Shown piece after piece: positions 49,675 through 62,965 of a stretch of DNA of 64,000 nucleotides. The stretch is from Amblyornis subalaris (lineage: Eukaryota; Chordata; Aves; Passeriformes; Ptilonorhynchidae), in contig JACAXG010000012.1 of the NCBI GenBank assembly GCA_018881555.1, positions 11,876,181 through 11,940,180 on the forward strand, written 5' to 3'. The number at the start of each line of letters is the position of its first letter. The first letter of the stretch is position 1. The notes under the pieces were generated by a model. The model had not been told where the DNA came from. It searched no databases and was given only the letters and a program-made list of their open reading frames with translations. The position numbers and the translations under genes were made by a program.

Positions 49675-52600
49675 AATTCACTGACTTGTGAGTGTTCAGG
49701 CAAGTTATCATGCCCCATTTGTCAGAAGTGCAAACAGGAACAGCGTGCNCAGCTTTGATTGTGCTCATAGTCCTGCATGGTTTAAAGTGATTGTGGAACC
49801 AAATTGGGAATTGTTCCTGAACCTCTTGGCTCATTTTCAGGAAGGNGTTTGAAGAGCTCTGGAGAGCACANTGGGTTCAGGCTGGGTCTTTTAGTAAAGT
49901 CAGGCCTATTTCAGGCAGACNTGGTAAATGGAGTCATTGCAGAAATGTTCAGACAGCTCAGGTAATTTCTTCTCCTGTGGTGGTGGTGTTCATAAAGTCA
50001 TGGCGTTCTCTCTCACTTGTCAAACAATTACAGAAACACATTAAACCAGAATCATCTTCCCNATGTTTCATGCAGGTAGTGTTTTGTATTAAGACCTGCC
50101 TAGCTGTTTTAATAATAACTAGATGCANATATATTTACATATCATTCCAAGTTTGTCTATTTCAAAGTGCGGAGCAACAAAAAATTCTGAGCAGGTCTTT
50201 GACTGTGAGACTGAACTCAATTTTGCAGTTCCATGGTTTAGGAAATCCCCTTATTTCTATGAACAGTAACTTGCTGCATTTTGAGATCTGTCCAGTAGTC
50301 AGTTCCTAATCCATTTAAAATGTATTCTACTGATACAGCACAGTGCTAATCTTTTAATCAGAATGTCATGGTATTCTCAGTCAAGGGACTNAGAAAAGTC
50401 TATATTATATCTACATAGTGAAATTTATCAAATGAATATAATCCCCAAAAAAAGAATCAATCCTGGTTATGTTCAAACACTGATAGCATGTGTTTAAATG
50501 AAAATACTTACACTGTAGGTGGACTTTTTGATGAATTGGTTTTATTAGTGTAGCTTTCAGGGGGGAAAAAGTGAACAGAAAACATGTGGCCTTATTTCTC
50601 TCCAGCTGGGTTTGNGAAGTTGTTGGAATGTTTCATTTTCACTTTTATAAAAAAATGTTAGTCTCAACAAAGTGTCTTTGGCTTATCANGAAGAAGGATT
50701 TGATTAAGATCAAAACAATATTTTTAGAAGTGATAATATCATAAAAATTCACATTTCACTGCTTCATTTGGCTTCAAGACCAAATAACTGAAATGGAACT
50801 ACATTCTAAATTACAACCATGAAACTGTCTAGCTCTTTTCTGTACTAAAGACTATTTATATGACCCTTGTGCTCTGAAAGATAAAACAGTCTCCTTTACA
50901 TGTGAGATGATAATTAAAAGGAAAGAAGCCAGTATCTAGACCTCTTGGCTCTGTATTCAGCAGCCAGCTCAGCATTCCCAGCAGAGGTGTACAAAGCATT
51001 ACTTTTGACAAATGAAGCAAAAGCAGCTCCTGAAGATTACCTATCTGATGGTAAAAACACATTCACATGCTCTGTAGCACAGTGTAAGCATGGCAGGTAC
51101 AGGAGAAAACACGGGCAATTCATTAAGAGGTTGTTGCAATCATAAATATGTACTAGACAGACACCTTTGTTCCAACTCCTCTGTTGATTTTTCATGTAGA
51201 ATATGGACATAATGTAGTTGAAACAGAAGGCTTATCATATATATATTGTACTGAAATATATAGCAAGTTCCCATTGCAGCGTATTCAGAAATCCCGCTTC
51301 CTAGCCCTCTGCCTTGAGGACCGTGACCACATCTCGTTCTGTTGCTGTCACCTGCCCTGNGCATGGATTGTCAGGGTGCTTTGAGCACTCCAGTTTGTGG
51401 TCAATGTGTGCATTTAACATTTATCTGAATATCTGTGAACAGACTTTTAGGATAGGACTGTTTAACTTGATTAACAACAGTTTGGTTAACTGAGATAGGG
51501 AAAAGTGAAAGTATGCAACCAGGATTTCTGTTTGGTTTGGCACCAGGACTCCTACATGGGAAATCATCTCAGTGTCTGTTACCATTCAAAGAAGGAGAAA
51601 GCTGTAGCTCAGTCATGTACTAAGAGTGTGGTTTGAGGGGGAGGGCAAAGTGATTTGAGGTCTGCTAGTGGAATTCACTCCTCGGAATTAGTCAGTCAGG
51701 GCATGTGGCTGAGCTCCTGCCCTGGGACTCTCCTAGGGTTTTAGATTAAGGTTAGAGCTCTCAGAATGGTAAATCCAAGATGCCTGTTGGGAACAGGGTT
51801 CAGGAAATTTGCCAAAGTGAAGGATGGCTAGCTGTGAGAATTGCCCCCCATGCAGTCCTTAGCNGTGGAGATCAGTGTGTCCCAAGGCACACATTGCAGC
51901 CCGGGTAAGAGTTAGGTGGGGCTGGCTCTGGGGCTGGTGGCTGTGGGTCCTGTCCCTGCCAGAACCCTGTAACTCCCAGCAGAACCAGTCTCATTTCCCT
52001 GCCATGCTGAGCATGCAGCGAGCAGACCTGCGGGCACTAAGCCTGGCTCTGCACAGCAGGGGCAGGGAGAATGAATGTGAGAATGAGATGTAAATAAGCA
52101 CCATGAGTACACTCTGCCTANGGGTTGTCTTTAATGCTGGCGGAAGGTTCCTGCCAGTTAAAAAGCATTAAAGCTGCCATTGATCCTAATGAGTCCCCCC
52201 AACACCTACAGATTTCAGACCTTTTGGTGTAGACCAAGGACATAAAGGAAATTGAAGGTGTGTATGGGGAGCACAGGCATACAATTTAAAATGTAATTGA
52301 TTTTTGTTAAGAATTTTATATAGATATGAGTTTGTGATAACAAGAAGTGTACTGAGGTCAGAGGCNTTAGTTGTTTTACCACTTTCCCAACTCAAAAAAA
52401 AAAAATGCAGTGGCATTGTGCTACCACAGCAGAATGTTGGTTTCTGACTACCAAAGCGTATTCTTAGAAAAGCAANAACTCCTGCTTAATGTAATTTCTC
52501 AGTGTCTGTAATTAGCACCAGATAGCTTGTGAAAATAGTAAATTAGATTTAATGTCAGCAATGAAAATGTGTGCATTGCAAGTGTATTGAAATATTTCCC

Positions 52601-55600
52601 TGCATTGATCAGAATGGCATAGTGCTGNGCACCTCTAAAGGAGCCCCAGGTAAATGATGACATTGTGTTGCAGATATGTCTAAGATGGCTCTCAATGCAT
52701 TTGAGCAAGTTTTGCTGGTGTGAAGACAAAGTATTCTGGGCTTAGAAGCTCCAGGCACTCAGGCCTCTCTGTTGACATATGTACATGATCTGCTGCTGTC
52801 AGTCCAGTCTCAATCAGAACAAAGGCTGACAGCACAGAGAAACTTATAACAGCAGAAGCTGTAAGGGAAGAAGGTAGAACCTGGAATCACTATAATCAAA
52901 GCTGAGGGTTTTAAAGTTCAGTCAAGATCTTAAAACTCATGGCTTTTGACTATTATGTGGTATTGTGCTAGGTAAAAATACTTTGTAAAATATCTCCACC
53001 TTTCTGTAACTGCCCTTGTACTCTACCTCTCATATTGTAAACCACTTATTTCCATAATGGTTATGCAGGGAACAACATAAAACTCTAGAGTTACAGCAAA
53101 GTAGGAAGACTTACATTACAGAAGAAAATTAGGAGACTTTATTAATAGAAGACAATGGACTCTGTTCTGTTTCCTTTTCTGTAGAGGTTTAAGCGTTATT
53201 TGAAACAAATGCAGAGCCTAATCATATAGGATCAATATAATTTATTGAGCATCATATAAAAGTGCTCATACTTTTGGGATTATATTGTGATGTAGTCAGA
53301 GGAAATGTTCCCTCAAAAAAGCTCTGGGAATGGACACAGTGAGTGGTGAGAAGAGTTCATTGAATTATTCACAGTCAAGAGCAGCAGTGTATGCAGGTAC
53401 ATAACTTCTAACATCTAGATTCTGTCTAATTTCTCTTCCACAAGTAGAGACAAAGCATCACTTACGCAGTAATGAATCACTCGGACACAAGCATTTCCTA
53501 TTTATGGAAGTTTCACATAAAATGAAAGCACTCTATGCTGCACTTCTTTTCACAGTCTTTGTCNCTTTTACTGGATCTTGAATTAAAGATTTTACAGAAA
53601 AGTCTTACACTTCAGAAATGTTATAAAATAAAAACAGCTTAAAACCTGTGATTGAGACTATGGAAAAAGGGAGAGTTGGTTTTTAAGATATTTGGAGATT
53701 CAAAAAAGTTACATTTATCCTGAATAGGGCTGCATCTGCAGCTATGGTATAGCTTACAATGTTATGTGCCCATTCATGAGAGTCTATAGCCTCTGCTGAG
53801 AATATGGACTGTGGTGCAAAACCAATCCTGGAGCTGTTGTACAAAGATGGTTCCTCAGTTGCAAAAATCTTGTAGTGGTGTGTGAAGGCTTAATTGTTTA
53901 CATCTAAAAATCGGTTTACTCATCTTCCTGTGGGGTATGAAACAAAAAAAAAATCCCAAAAAGTGGAATAGAAAAGGAGAAGTTGAGGGTAAATATGAAC
54001 ATGATGCCACTACATTGTTTTTGCATTCACATCTTGTCGAGTATCTACCAGTTTACAGAATCACCAATGAGAAATTTGACTCAATTTGCAGGGATTTCAT
54101 TCCAAAAAGCAGCTGAGAAGCTTGTTAAGAGGGAAAGATATTGTATGTTAGCAAATGTATCCCTTCTGTGATGCAGAGTGAGATTTACCCATGAGCCGCA
54201 CTATTAAAATTAGTAAAAGTAAAATACTGTTTGCATTCGCAACCCTGTAGAATGAATACACATTTATTGAAACAGTCTGTGGGGGGAAAAGCTAAATAAC
54301 CTCATATAAAGTTAAGTGAAACCATATCTGAAAATTCAGTTGCATGGCAGAGAGAATTGATTCATAGCTCTAATTTAATCAAATGAGAGGAGTATAGTAA
54401 GCATATACACTAAAAATGACATCCAAAGTTAAGCCAGTTAAGAAGGCATCAGAATAATCAATGTAGCCAAATCAGTAAGGGATAAATCAATTCACAGCCA
54501 TGCGAATTAATCTGTACAACTTTGCAAATGCTGGTGTGTTTAGAATTGTTGAATCAAAGGTTTCATGCAAGGATAACAGACCTCCTGCAGTTACATAGGT
54601 TCACATGTACTTTTACTTTACAAATGTTGAGNGATTGTCATTCTTAGGCTTCCAATTTGTCTAAACAAAAAATCACCAAACGGAGTAAGAAGAGCAATAT
54701 GATCCTGTGAGTTACTGACTATTCTTATCCTCCTCTGGAAAAGGATCAATAAAGTGTTTTGTTTCAGGCAACTAAAGGATTCTGCTAAAATTGTTGCTAC
54801 TTTAACTTATCAGGGTCCAGGTAGGAAGAAATTCAGTTACAGCTTTGTTATGCAGAGCATCCCAGTAATCCTGTCTGGAAGAGCATGCACATTGTAATTA
54901 CTCCTGGGTAGGAAGTCACTTAGACTAAATACTGAGTAAATTGCTGAGATTTATCCAGCATTTTCTAAACCACAAGCTTGTACTGAACACTTTCAAATTG
55001 GAATACTATGCCCTTATAGCCTGTTAGTTAACTAGTTGCTTTCTGGAGTCTATGCAAAAAATCTACATCAAAAAACATTAACAAGTAACTTCAGTCCTGT
55101 AGCTGTATCATACTGATGATGTTCCTGACCTACTGCAAGAGGATCCCTAAAAATCCAGAATTTACCAAAAGCCAAATAGTTCCATGTTGTTTATGACTGA
55201 TGAGTGTGAAGACACTTTACCACTTTGCAAAGTAGAAAAANCTTGTAAATTATCAGTGAAAAATAGCTGAAAAGCCTATGTGCACTGAGAGAGAGAAGTT
55301 CAGATTGTATAAATACAAACAGATTTTTGCCATAAATCGTTGGGAGACACAGAAACAACAACCTGGGAAAATGAGGCTTTGAGGCTGCCTTGATTTCTAT
55401 AAATGAATAATGAGNCTTATAGCTGTGTCCAAAGAATGATGGACATGAAAATAAATAACCTGCNTGAAAAGCAAGTAAGGGGCACTGGAATTTGGTATCT
55501 CAATTGTGCATAAATTCCTGTTACACTTGAGTTAAACANTAGGTTTCAAATTGCACCTTCCAACCAACAAATGCCATTTGTGTTGCTACCTTGTCACTCT

Positions 55601-57439
55601 GAGCAAGCTTTTGAAGGTGTTTGGTCCATGCCTTTCAGTGTTCTTAGTCTCATTTCCTGCATAAACCAAAAATTATTTCTAAAAGTGATTCTCTTGTGAC
55701 ACCTGTGGGCATTTTTACAAAATTTGGAAGATAGATGAGAAACAGCCACTAATGCAGAAAGGTTGAAATGCTGTGGTTTCCCAATGCTTTGTATGCCTCC
55801 CTGGCATAGCCAGTCTGTTTGCCATTATTTTAACTGTTTGAAATCATCTGATGTCATTTCTATTTTGGATACACTTGAATGCCCTAAAGAAGATATTTCC
55901 AAAGAGAAAACTGGGTTGTTTAATAACTCTGCTGGAATACAGGTGCAGTGTGTAGTAGACGAGTGCAGTCTATCCTAGAAGCGATAGTCAGGTGATGCAG
56001 GACATTGCTACTGTAAACAGAGGTGCTGTGTAGTAAATTGTACAAATAAGTCAACAGTTTGGTTCTNGGTACTTAGCCCCTTTTTAATGTGAAAAGCACT
56101 TTATAAGTAGTACCTACGGTAAATTGAAAACTGATGTTTTAACAAAGATGTGTGGGGGTAACTGACTGATTGAATTCTCTGTATCCTTGTTTCTCTTGCT
56201 GGACAGTCGTTCCTATGTCTTTGTCCTTCATGCAAAATACTTTATAAGATTGAGCAGCAGCCATTCAAGCTTTCAAATACCAGAAGTTAGAGCTTGTTTT
56301 TCAGCATACTGATGAACTTACTTCAAGGAATGAGGTTATTGGATGNAAGCAAATAAATGTCAGAAAAATCAATTACCTTTTGTTGGTCAACTATTACCCA
56401 TCCTTTAGATGTGCTTGATCAACACAGAAGGGGAAACGTNGTTAATGTTAATTTGCACAGGTCAGAGCATCTTTCTGTGCTTTTCACAATATTAATGAAA
56501 ATAGAAAAGAGCTACATTATGCTCTGTGGCNTCTCCACTTTGGATAAATGAATAAAGCTCTGTATTACGTTTGTAACCAGGTAACGTGAACTAGGAATTA
56601 GATTGGTTTCTTTTAGAGTTGTGAACTCATTATTGCTTTAAGGATAAACATGGTGTATAACAAACCATTATAAACAGCACGCTGACTTCCATAGGCACAN
56701 GATCCCTGNTGTGTGAGCAATGCTGTGGACACAGCCAGCTGGGTGATTTTTGTATTGGCTCACCCATCAGTCTGGGTCTGGCAGGTGTAACATAATACAA
56801 ATATGGTTAAGTGGCNTTCAGATCCAACTGAGGCCCAGAAGCAGACTGCTTGTTTTCCCAAGGAAGCCTGGCAGTGCACAGAGCCTGCTCAGGTGGGTCT
56901 GGGCTGTGTTCCCAGAACCAGGAGTGAGTGGAGCAAAGTGGGACGACAGAGAGTCAGCCCCTCAATGGAGCTTGCTTGAGTTCAACAGGGCTCATTGGCT
57001 TCAATTCGGTGCCAGCCTTCCTGGATGTGCACCAGGACGTGCTCTGGTGCCTCTGCAAATAAACTCTCCCAGGGCAGCAAGCGCAGGGTAGAGGCTTCTG
57101 AGCTGGCTGAAGCCCAGCTCGGTGGTACATGAATTACCTGCCATCACTCAGTCTTATCCCTTGGATAATACAGCTGACTATACTTGCAAGTAAACAGAAG
57201 ATCCACAAGACAGTAGCTCTGGCATTCCTTCTGTAAGGATATGAAATGTTAATGTTATACAGGAGATAAATCCAGGCCTAGGAGAGACAGTGCTAAAAAT
57301 TGCTGGTGTTAAGGAGTTCTGTGATGACAGTGAAGTTCTGCAGTGTATCTTTTGTGTGTGCTGTGAAGCCTCNGTAAGAGGACCCTAAATTTCAACAGAA
57401 TTTTTACTTAATTTTTCTTTATTGAGGCAGAAGAGTGTA
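49675..57439. other. Non-coding, mostly unique sequence
   Basis: About 7.8 kb without a supported gene. Noted: a G+C-richer patch at 51880-52060 with overlapping frames on both strands and no domain; a 12-base A-run at 52394-52405; a TAATTAGC site near 52511 in a repeat-free segment; and a second G+C-richer patch at 56700-57120 (a 113-codon frame containing an N, with AATAAA near 57057) that I cannot assign to a repeat family. Confidence 0.5.
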
Positions 57440-57581
57440 CACTGGCAATACTTGAAGACTCCTGGTTGGTAAGAGTAATGTAAATGAGGCCCTGAGCAAC
57501 CTCTTCTAATTGGACATGGTTTGACCAAGAGGTTAAAGTAGATGGTTTCTTAAGGGTCCCTTAATCCTACATGATTTTGTA
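57440..57581 (+). mobile_element. CR1 LINE, decayed 3'-end fragment
   Basis: AATGAGGCCCTGAGCAACCT, TCTAATTGGACATG and TAAGGGTCCCTTAATCC follow the order of the CR1 3' region, ending in a mutated tail ATGATTTTGTAG near 57581. Divergence is higher than in the 23-kb copy, so this insertion is older. The left boundary is uncertain. Confidence 0.8.
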
Positions 57582-60500
57582 GCCAAGGCACAAAGGCTGT
57601 TAGCAATGCCTCATTTTGTATAAGANGCATATTTTATGAATTCCATATCCAGCATATTCTGCTGATCATGTGCACCAACTGCTCTTGTGTTTCAGGATAG
57701 GTGGCTACTGGCAAGTGCAGCAGATGTTACCAGCACTCTGCTTTTATCAAATTCTGCCTTTTACTCAGGCACATCAAATTGGTGTTTAGTTCATATGAAG
57801 TGTATGTAATCAGCTTACACAACACTTCTGATTTCCACCCTTGGTAAATGCTGTTCTGTAATTCCAGTTCAGGCTCATAGATGCCATGTGAAAACACAGG
57901 TAACTAATGTGGTGACTTAGTTTGGCAAGAGACAAAGTTTCTCTCTTGTGAAGTGGTTGGGAAGGATGTTTTAAGTGGTCCCTAGCAGAAAAAGCAAAAT
58001 ACTGATTGGTCACAAGTTCTCTGTGACAGCTGACAGGCAAAAGTAGCATGCCAGGGTAGAAGTGATGTATTTTGAACAGTGATGACATGTTGAGTTAGAA
58101 CATAAGGCAAATAGAATAACAACAGATTGATTGAGAGGGTGAGCGGAAATGCGGAATTTGTGAGAGAAGATGAGTGTTGTAAAGTGGCCTTGATCGTATG
58201 CCCGATATGTTTGATTGCCATCTCTGCGGGCCTCGTGCCATTATCTTCAGGTAGAAAAAACCTGCATAAAAATTATTCNGCCCTCACTTGTAGCAGTCAT
58301 GTAATACTGCAGTAGCAACACAAGCAAGTAAAGAATCAAAGTGTTTNAAAATGTGAAGCTTCCCATAAGAAGTGTAATGGGCTAGTGGAGGAAGGATTCC
58401 TTCATCAGAGATGGAAAAAGAAAGTAATCCAAAGTCAGAGATTTGCTATTTGCTTGTAAGCAATCCCATCTGGGTCAAAGCAAGGCAACATATTAGTCTT
58501 TTATGTTGCTATGAAGCAAAGCTTCNCACAGGAGTAGATTCTCTCTCTGTATTTAACAGTTTTCATGAAATCAGTTGTTTGAGCCAGGCTGCAGTTCGAG
58601 TGAATAATGATCATTGTGATGGGGTAGAAGGCTTGTGACCGTCCAGGATTAGGGCGACACTGATAACCTAGTGTGACTATTATCAGAATGTCAGGCATTG
58701 CCCAAGCACCCATCTGTTTTTAGGTAAAGAACTTAGTGATCTATACATTGCCGGGTTTGCCTTACTCTCCAAAGGTTTCTTCTGCTTTATGTGACAAGGT
58801 CAGTTCAAAACCTTGATGAGCCATGAAAGGTTGGCATTGATGACACCTTTAATTTAAATGAAAGTATTTAAGCATGATTCCTTTGGATATGAAATCTTGT
58901 GGACTGCATAGCATATGAGCAATGTCAACAGCTATTTACTCTGCACACATGGGTCAAAATTGAGCAGTGGTAGTTTATTGGAGAGAGAAATTTGGGAACT
59001 TACTATACTGTTAAATGAGANATTTGTATAGAAATGTCTCCTGCTGTTTATTCATCCTGCCTTTCTCGTATGGGCCTCTAAACAAAACAATAATGCTCCT
59101 TTAGTATCGTCTTCCACTGATATTTGTTAGGCTGTTTCCCTCATGGTTTGCAGTCTCTTGGCTATTTCCTTTTGGCAGACCCTGTCATGAGCTGTCATTG
59201 CAGAATGCTGTTCTCAATAGCATGAAATTAACAGCAGGCTTTGCAAGCAGTCAATGAGGTCAGGCTTACCTGTCAAAATAGAGCCTTTTTTAAAAGCCAG
59301 CTGGGAGGCAAGAGTGGCCAGTGGCTCTGCAGCCCATCTGCCTCCTATGAANCACCATGTGCCTAAGCATCACTGCAGAGGTGGCCCCACCTTGCATAAT
59401 GTTGGGGGTTCCAGGTCTTGCATCTATATATGAAGGCTTTATAAAGCAGAAACCATGCCAAGGCCACCAAGGATGGAATTGATCTCAAATCCTAGAAAAA
59501 GTCAATCTATCAGGAGAAATTATCATGAATCTTGCTTAGTTGCTGAAAGCGAAGGCACAGACAATTGCCCTTTCAACCTGACAGGCAAGTCANGGTACAG
59601 AATCCAAAGACTCAGTTTGGTGTCCTGTCTTTACAGGGAATACCAGTGTCAAGATCTCATGTCTGTGTGTATTTGAGTCTAGATACACACGTATACCTAT
59701 ATATATACACACACAAGGATGTTGTGCTATGTCTTTTTGTTTTCATGGGAAGAAATCCCTGTTGAAATGACCTGACTCTGGGTCAGGTTGCCAGAATTGA
59801 GACTGATGTGGACTCTGGAAAACATTTAATGCTTAACAAGTGCTTAGCACAGAGCTTGGTATTAATCATGTTGCAGCAAAATCTGCCGTGTGCTGTAGTG
59901 TACAGGATAGATCTCATGAAAAATTAATCTGCAGACATTCTTGGGCTCTGCTCTGCTCTGAAAAAATAGCCCAAATCCATGTTTCTCATGAGAAAATTAT
60001 CTAGTTTGAGAATTTTAAAAAAATTACCCACTGCTGTTACCTGATTCCATGGTGACTGAAACAAATGAAGACTAGCTATGAAGCAAAGTAAGCATGAGTA
60101 TTGAAAATGCAATTTTCCTTGGGAAATACAGGTACTGTGCCAAAGAACTGGGGCAAAGGTACCTTCTATGTTGCCCTAGAAATAAGGTTTCTTGTGTGTT
60201 TAAGATCCAAATATGTGTTATGCTGGGTGATATGAGCTTCAGAGTAACTTCTTATTTGTCCCATTTTGCATAGTAACTCTAATGATGTCTTACTGAAAGC
60301 ATCCATTTACTCTAAACTGAAGTATACTTCTTACTACTGTTTTGCTGTTTTCAAAAGTCTATGGCATAAATACAGTGAAATGTTTATTAAGAGATATTAA
60401 ATACTGTAAGAATGTCTTGGNTCTCCTTTTGAAAACTGTCAGTTAAAATCTTTCTAATTAAGAAACGGAAAACAAAAAAATGCTGTTAAAATTGAGGCTC

Positions 60501-61974
60501 TCCATAAATTGTCTTTTTTTGTTGTTTTTCAAATAATATGCACAGTTCTGTAGTATAGCAGAACAATGTAAATGAAGCTCTAAAAATACAGCATATCAGA
60601 AACAGATTCTAAAAGCCATGTAGGAAATTACAAACTTGTAATTAAAATAAGAAACTGAGAAAATAAATATTTGTGGGCTTAGTCACAGAATAGCTCTATG
60701 CAATTAAATAAAAAGAATCTGTGGTATTTTCCTCGTTTCATGGAATTTAAATTTTCACTAATTCAGTGTGCTGACCAAGCTTGCTCATGTGCACTATAAC
60801 CTGGTATCAAATTCAGCAGAGAGACTGGATATCAATTGGCCAAATCAATAACTGAATTCAAAACATTTTGTAAAAAAGGACCATTTTTTTAAGAGACCAG
60901 ATTTTAAAGCTTTTGTGGGTTCTTTGAGCAGTACAAACTGATCTAGATCAAATTAGTGGTGCTGGGATTTTACCAGTTGAGAATATGAAGAGGAGGTGTT
61001 CCCAACTTTTTTTTTTAATATTTTTTTAAACTGGAAAATACAGAAGACCAAAAATGTTTTTAGGAGATCTCCATCCAAGATTTCTAGCAAGAGATGTAGT
61101 TGAAGGCGGCCATCTCCACAACAGGACTTATTTGCTTTTTCAATTAGATAAGAAGCCTGGAACTCAGTGCACCTCCTTAATGTGCTATTCATCACCTTGT
61201 GTTTATTTTAGGATCCATTTCCATCGGCCTTTTCTTTGTAGGTGCTCCATTTTCAATAAACAGCATTATGTTAGGAAGGTTTTATGGGTTGAACTCCCTC
61301 AGCTAACCAGGTGACCCAACTAACAACTGCCTGCAACTCGGGTCTGTTGTCATTCAGATATTAACAGGACAGCAAAAATTAACTTCTGCTGCAAAGGGAT
61401 GATNTCCCCTGAGTACGTAAAATGAGTAATTACACTAGTGAAGAACTTTCTAACTGTCTCTTCATTAAAGAGTAAAACCAACTCTTCCAAGTCAAAGAAA
61501 AAAATCTTTGAAGAAGTTTGNGTGTGTCCCAATAGAGATCAGAATAAATTATTTTATAAACTGAAATTTTTNTAGCTCAAAAGAGCTGTTTCTGACCAGG
61601 TCTAGTCTGAATCAGTATTTTCTTCAGCTGTTCCCTCTCTTCATGCACAATTTAACTTACATTGAGCTGAAGCAGTCTCTCCCTACAAAGTTAATAACAT
61701 GCCCCTTTATTTCACTTCATTGATACCTATGTCTGTGGCAGTGTGTAGCTTGGTTTTAGTTCTTTTATTTTTATATATACATCTATATGTACGCATATGT
61801 GAGTTTTGCACCATTTACTAAGCAGTTATGTAGCTCAGTAGGAGGAACACTAATAAAATGAACTGCTAAAGTTGTTTTGGGAGCAGGAATGTTGCCTCTG
61901 CATCTTCAGAAGGCATTTTAAAGTCTACACCTACATGAAAATAAAGCAATTCTATGATCACAGAAGAATGAAAT
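57582..61974. other. Non-coding sequence with small TA/CA strips
   Basis: No supported gene. A mixed CA/TA simple-sequence strip lies at about 59683-59715 and a TATATATACATCTATATG strip at about 61770-61798. Near 58127-58240 several CpGs persist in a repeat-free stretch. A T-run of about ten lies at 61008-61017. Confidence 0.5.
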
Positions 61975-62965
61975 GAGAGAGGCAACAAAATGGTCCAAAT
62001 TAAAGAAGAAAAAAAAAGGACAAGAGAATATCATTGTTTTGTAACAAGTGTAAATATGAAGTCCCAGATCAGCTAAGGGTGAGGAAGAGTGGTTGGTAAG
62101 AGGTTAAAAGAGCTGGGAGCAAGGGAGCAGATTTAAGGAGTCAGCAGGCAGGAAAATGAGACACTTCTGAACTGGAGGTGGAAGCAAAGAAGGGGAGAAA
62201 ATGAAGGGGAAGTGTTAAAGCTGCAGTTAAAGAAGGCAACAAAACTGTGAGTGAGGATGAAAAGCAGTCATGCAAGCGAGTTGGAGAGAGAATGGTATAT
62301 TGCAGGGATTAGACACAAAGGATCTAAATGGAGAAGCAAGAGAAGGGGTGAAATGGGNCCAAGAGAACAATGCATTGAATGATTCTCCTTGCTCTTCCTT
62401 TGATAGGACTCTGAGAAACACCGTGCCCATCCAGCTCTAGTGCTGCATTGGTTCTGGAATGGGTGAGACCAGATGCCTCGCCTAATGATACTNTTTATTC
62501 TTCCTTCAAGTGTCAGATGTAACTGTGTGTTTCAGGAAATATATGGTGAAAGGTTAAAGACAACTCTGCCAGAAAAAGAGAGGCTCCCCTCTTCACCCTA
62601 TCAAAATATTGCAACAAGCTTGTGGGCAAATTCTGTTGATCTATAGCTTGTGCGAGTCCAGAGTCTTATTAGTGCTGCAGAGGATGTAAATTGAGAGGGT
62701 TTTGCTTGTGTGGATTATTATGTACCCAGTGAAACCCTCACTGCTTTCACACTGTGGAAAGCAAAGTAGAAGAGAGAGAGGAAAGTGTTATGGATATTAG
62801 TGAATTTGCGATGGGCTTCAGGGAAGTGGTGAGGACCTACAGTAAGATCCCAGTGTCAGGAGTGAAAAGCGAAATAAAAGGGTAAAGATGAAAGATAAAG
62901 AATGATATTTCAGAAACATAATGGGCACTGGTAAAAAAATGGCACAGCACAAACTTGAAGCCATG
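61975..62965 (+). other. Purine-rich region
   Basis: The plus strand is strongly purine-biased. Counting 60-base lines between 62041 and 62340 gives roughly 68-77% purine, and the lines starting 62821 and 62881 give about 70%. The bias is interrupted around 62380-62760. The composition is GAGAAGG/AAGAAAA-like but not tandemly repeated. No gene or repeat family was recognised. Confidence 0.5.

Noticed and set aside
56700..57120. G+C-richer patch with AATAAA, considered as a solo LTR
   Set aside because: No TG...CA boundaries, target-site duplication or recognised LTR family could be seen.
61947..61957. ATTCTATGAT resembling a CR1 tail
   Set aside because: No upstream CR1 landmark is present, and the string is short enough to occur by chance.
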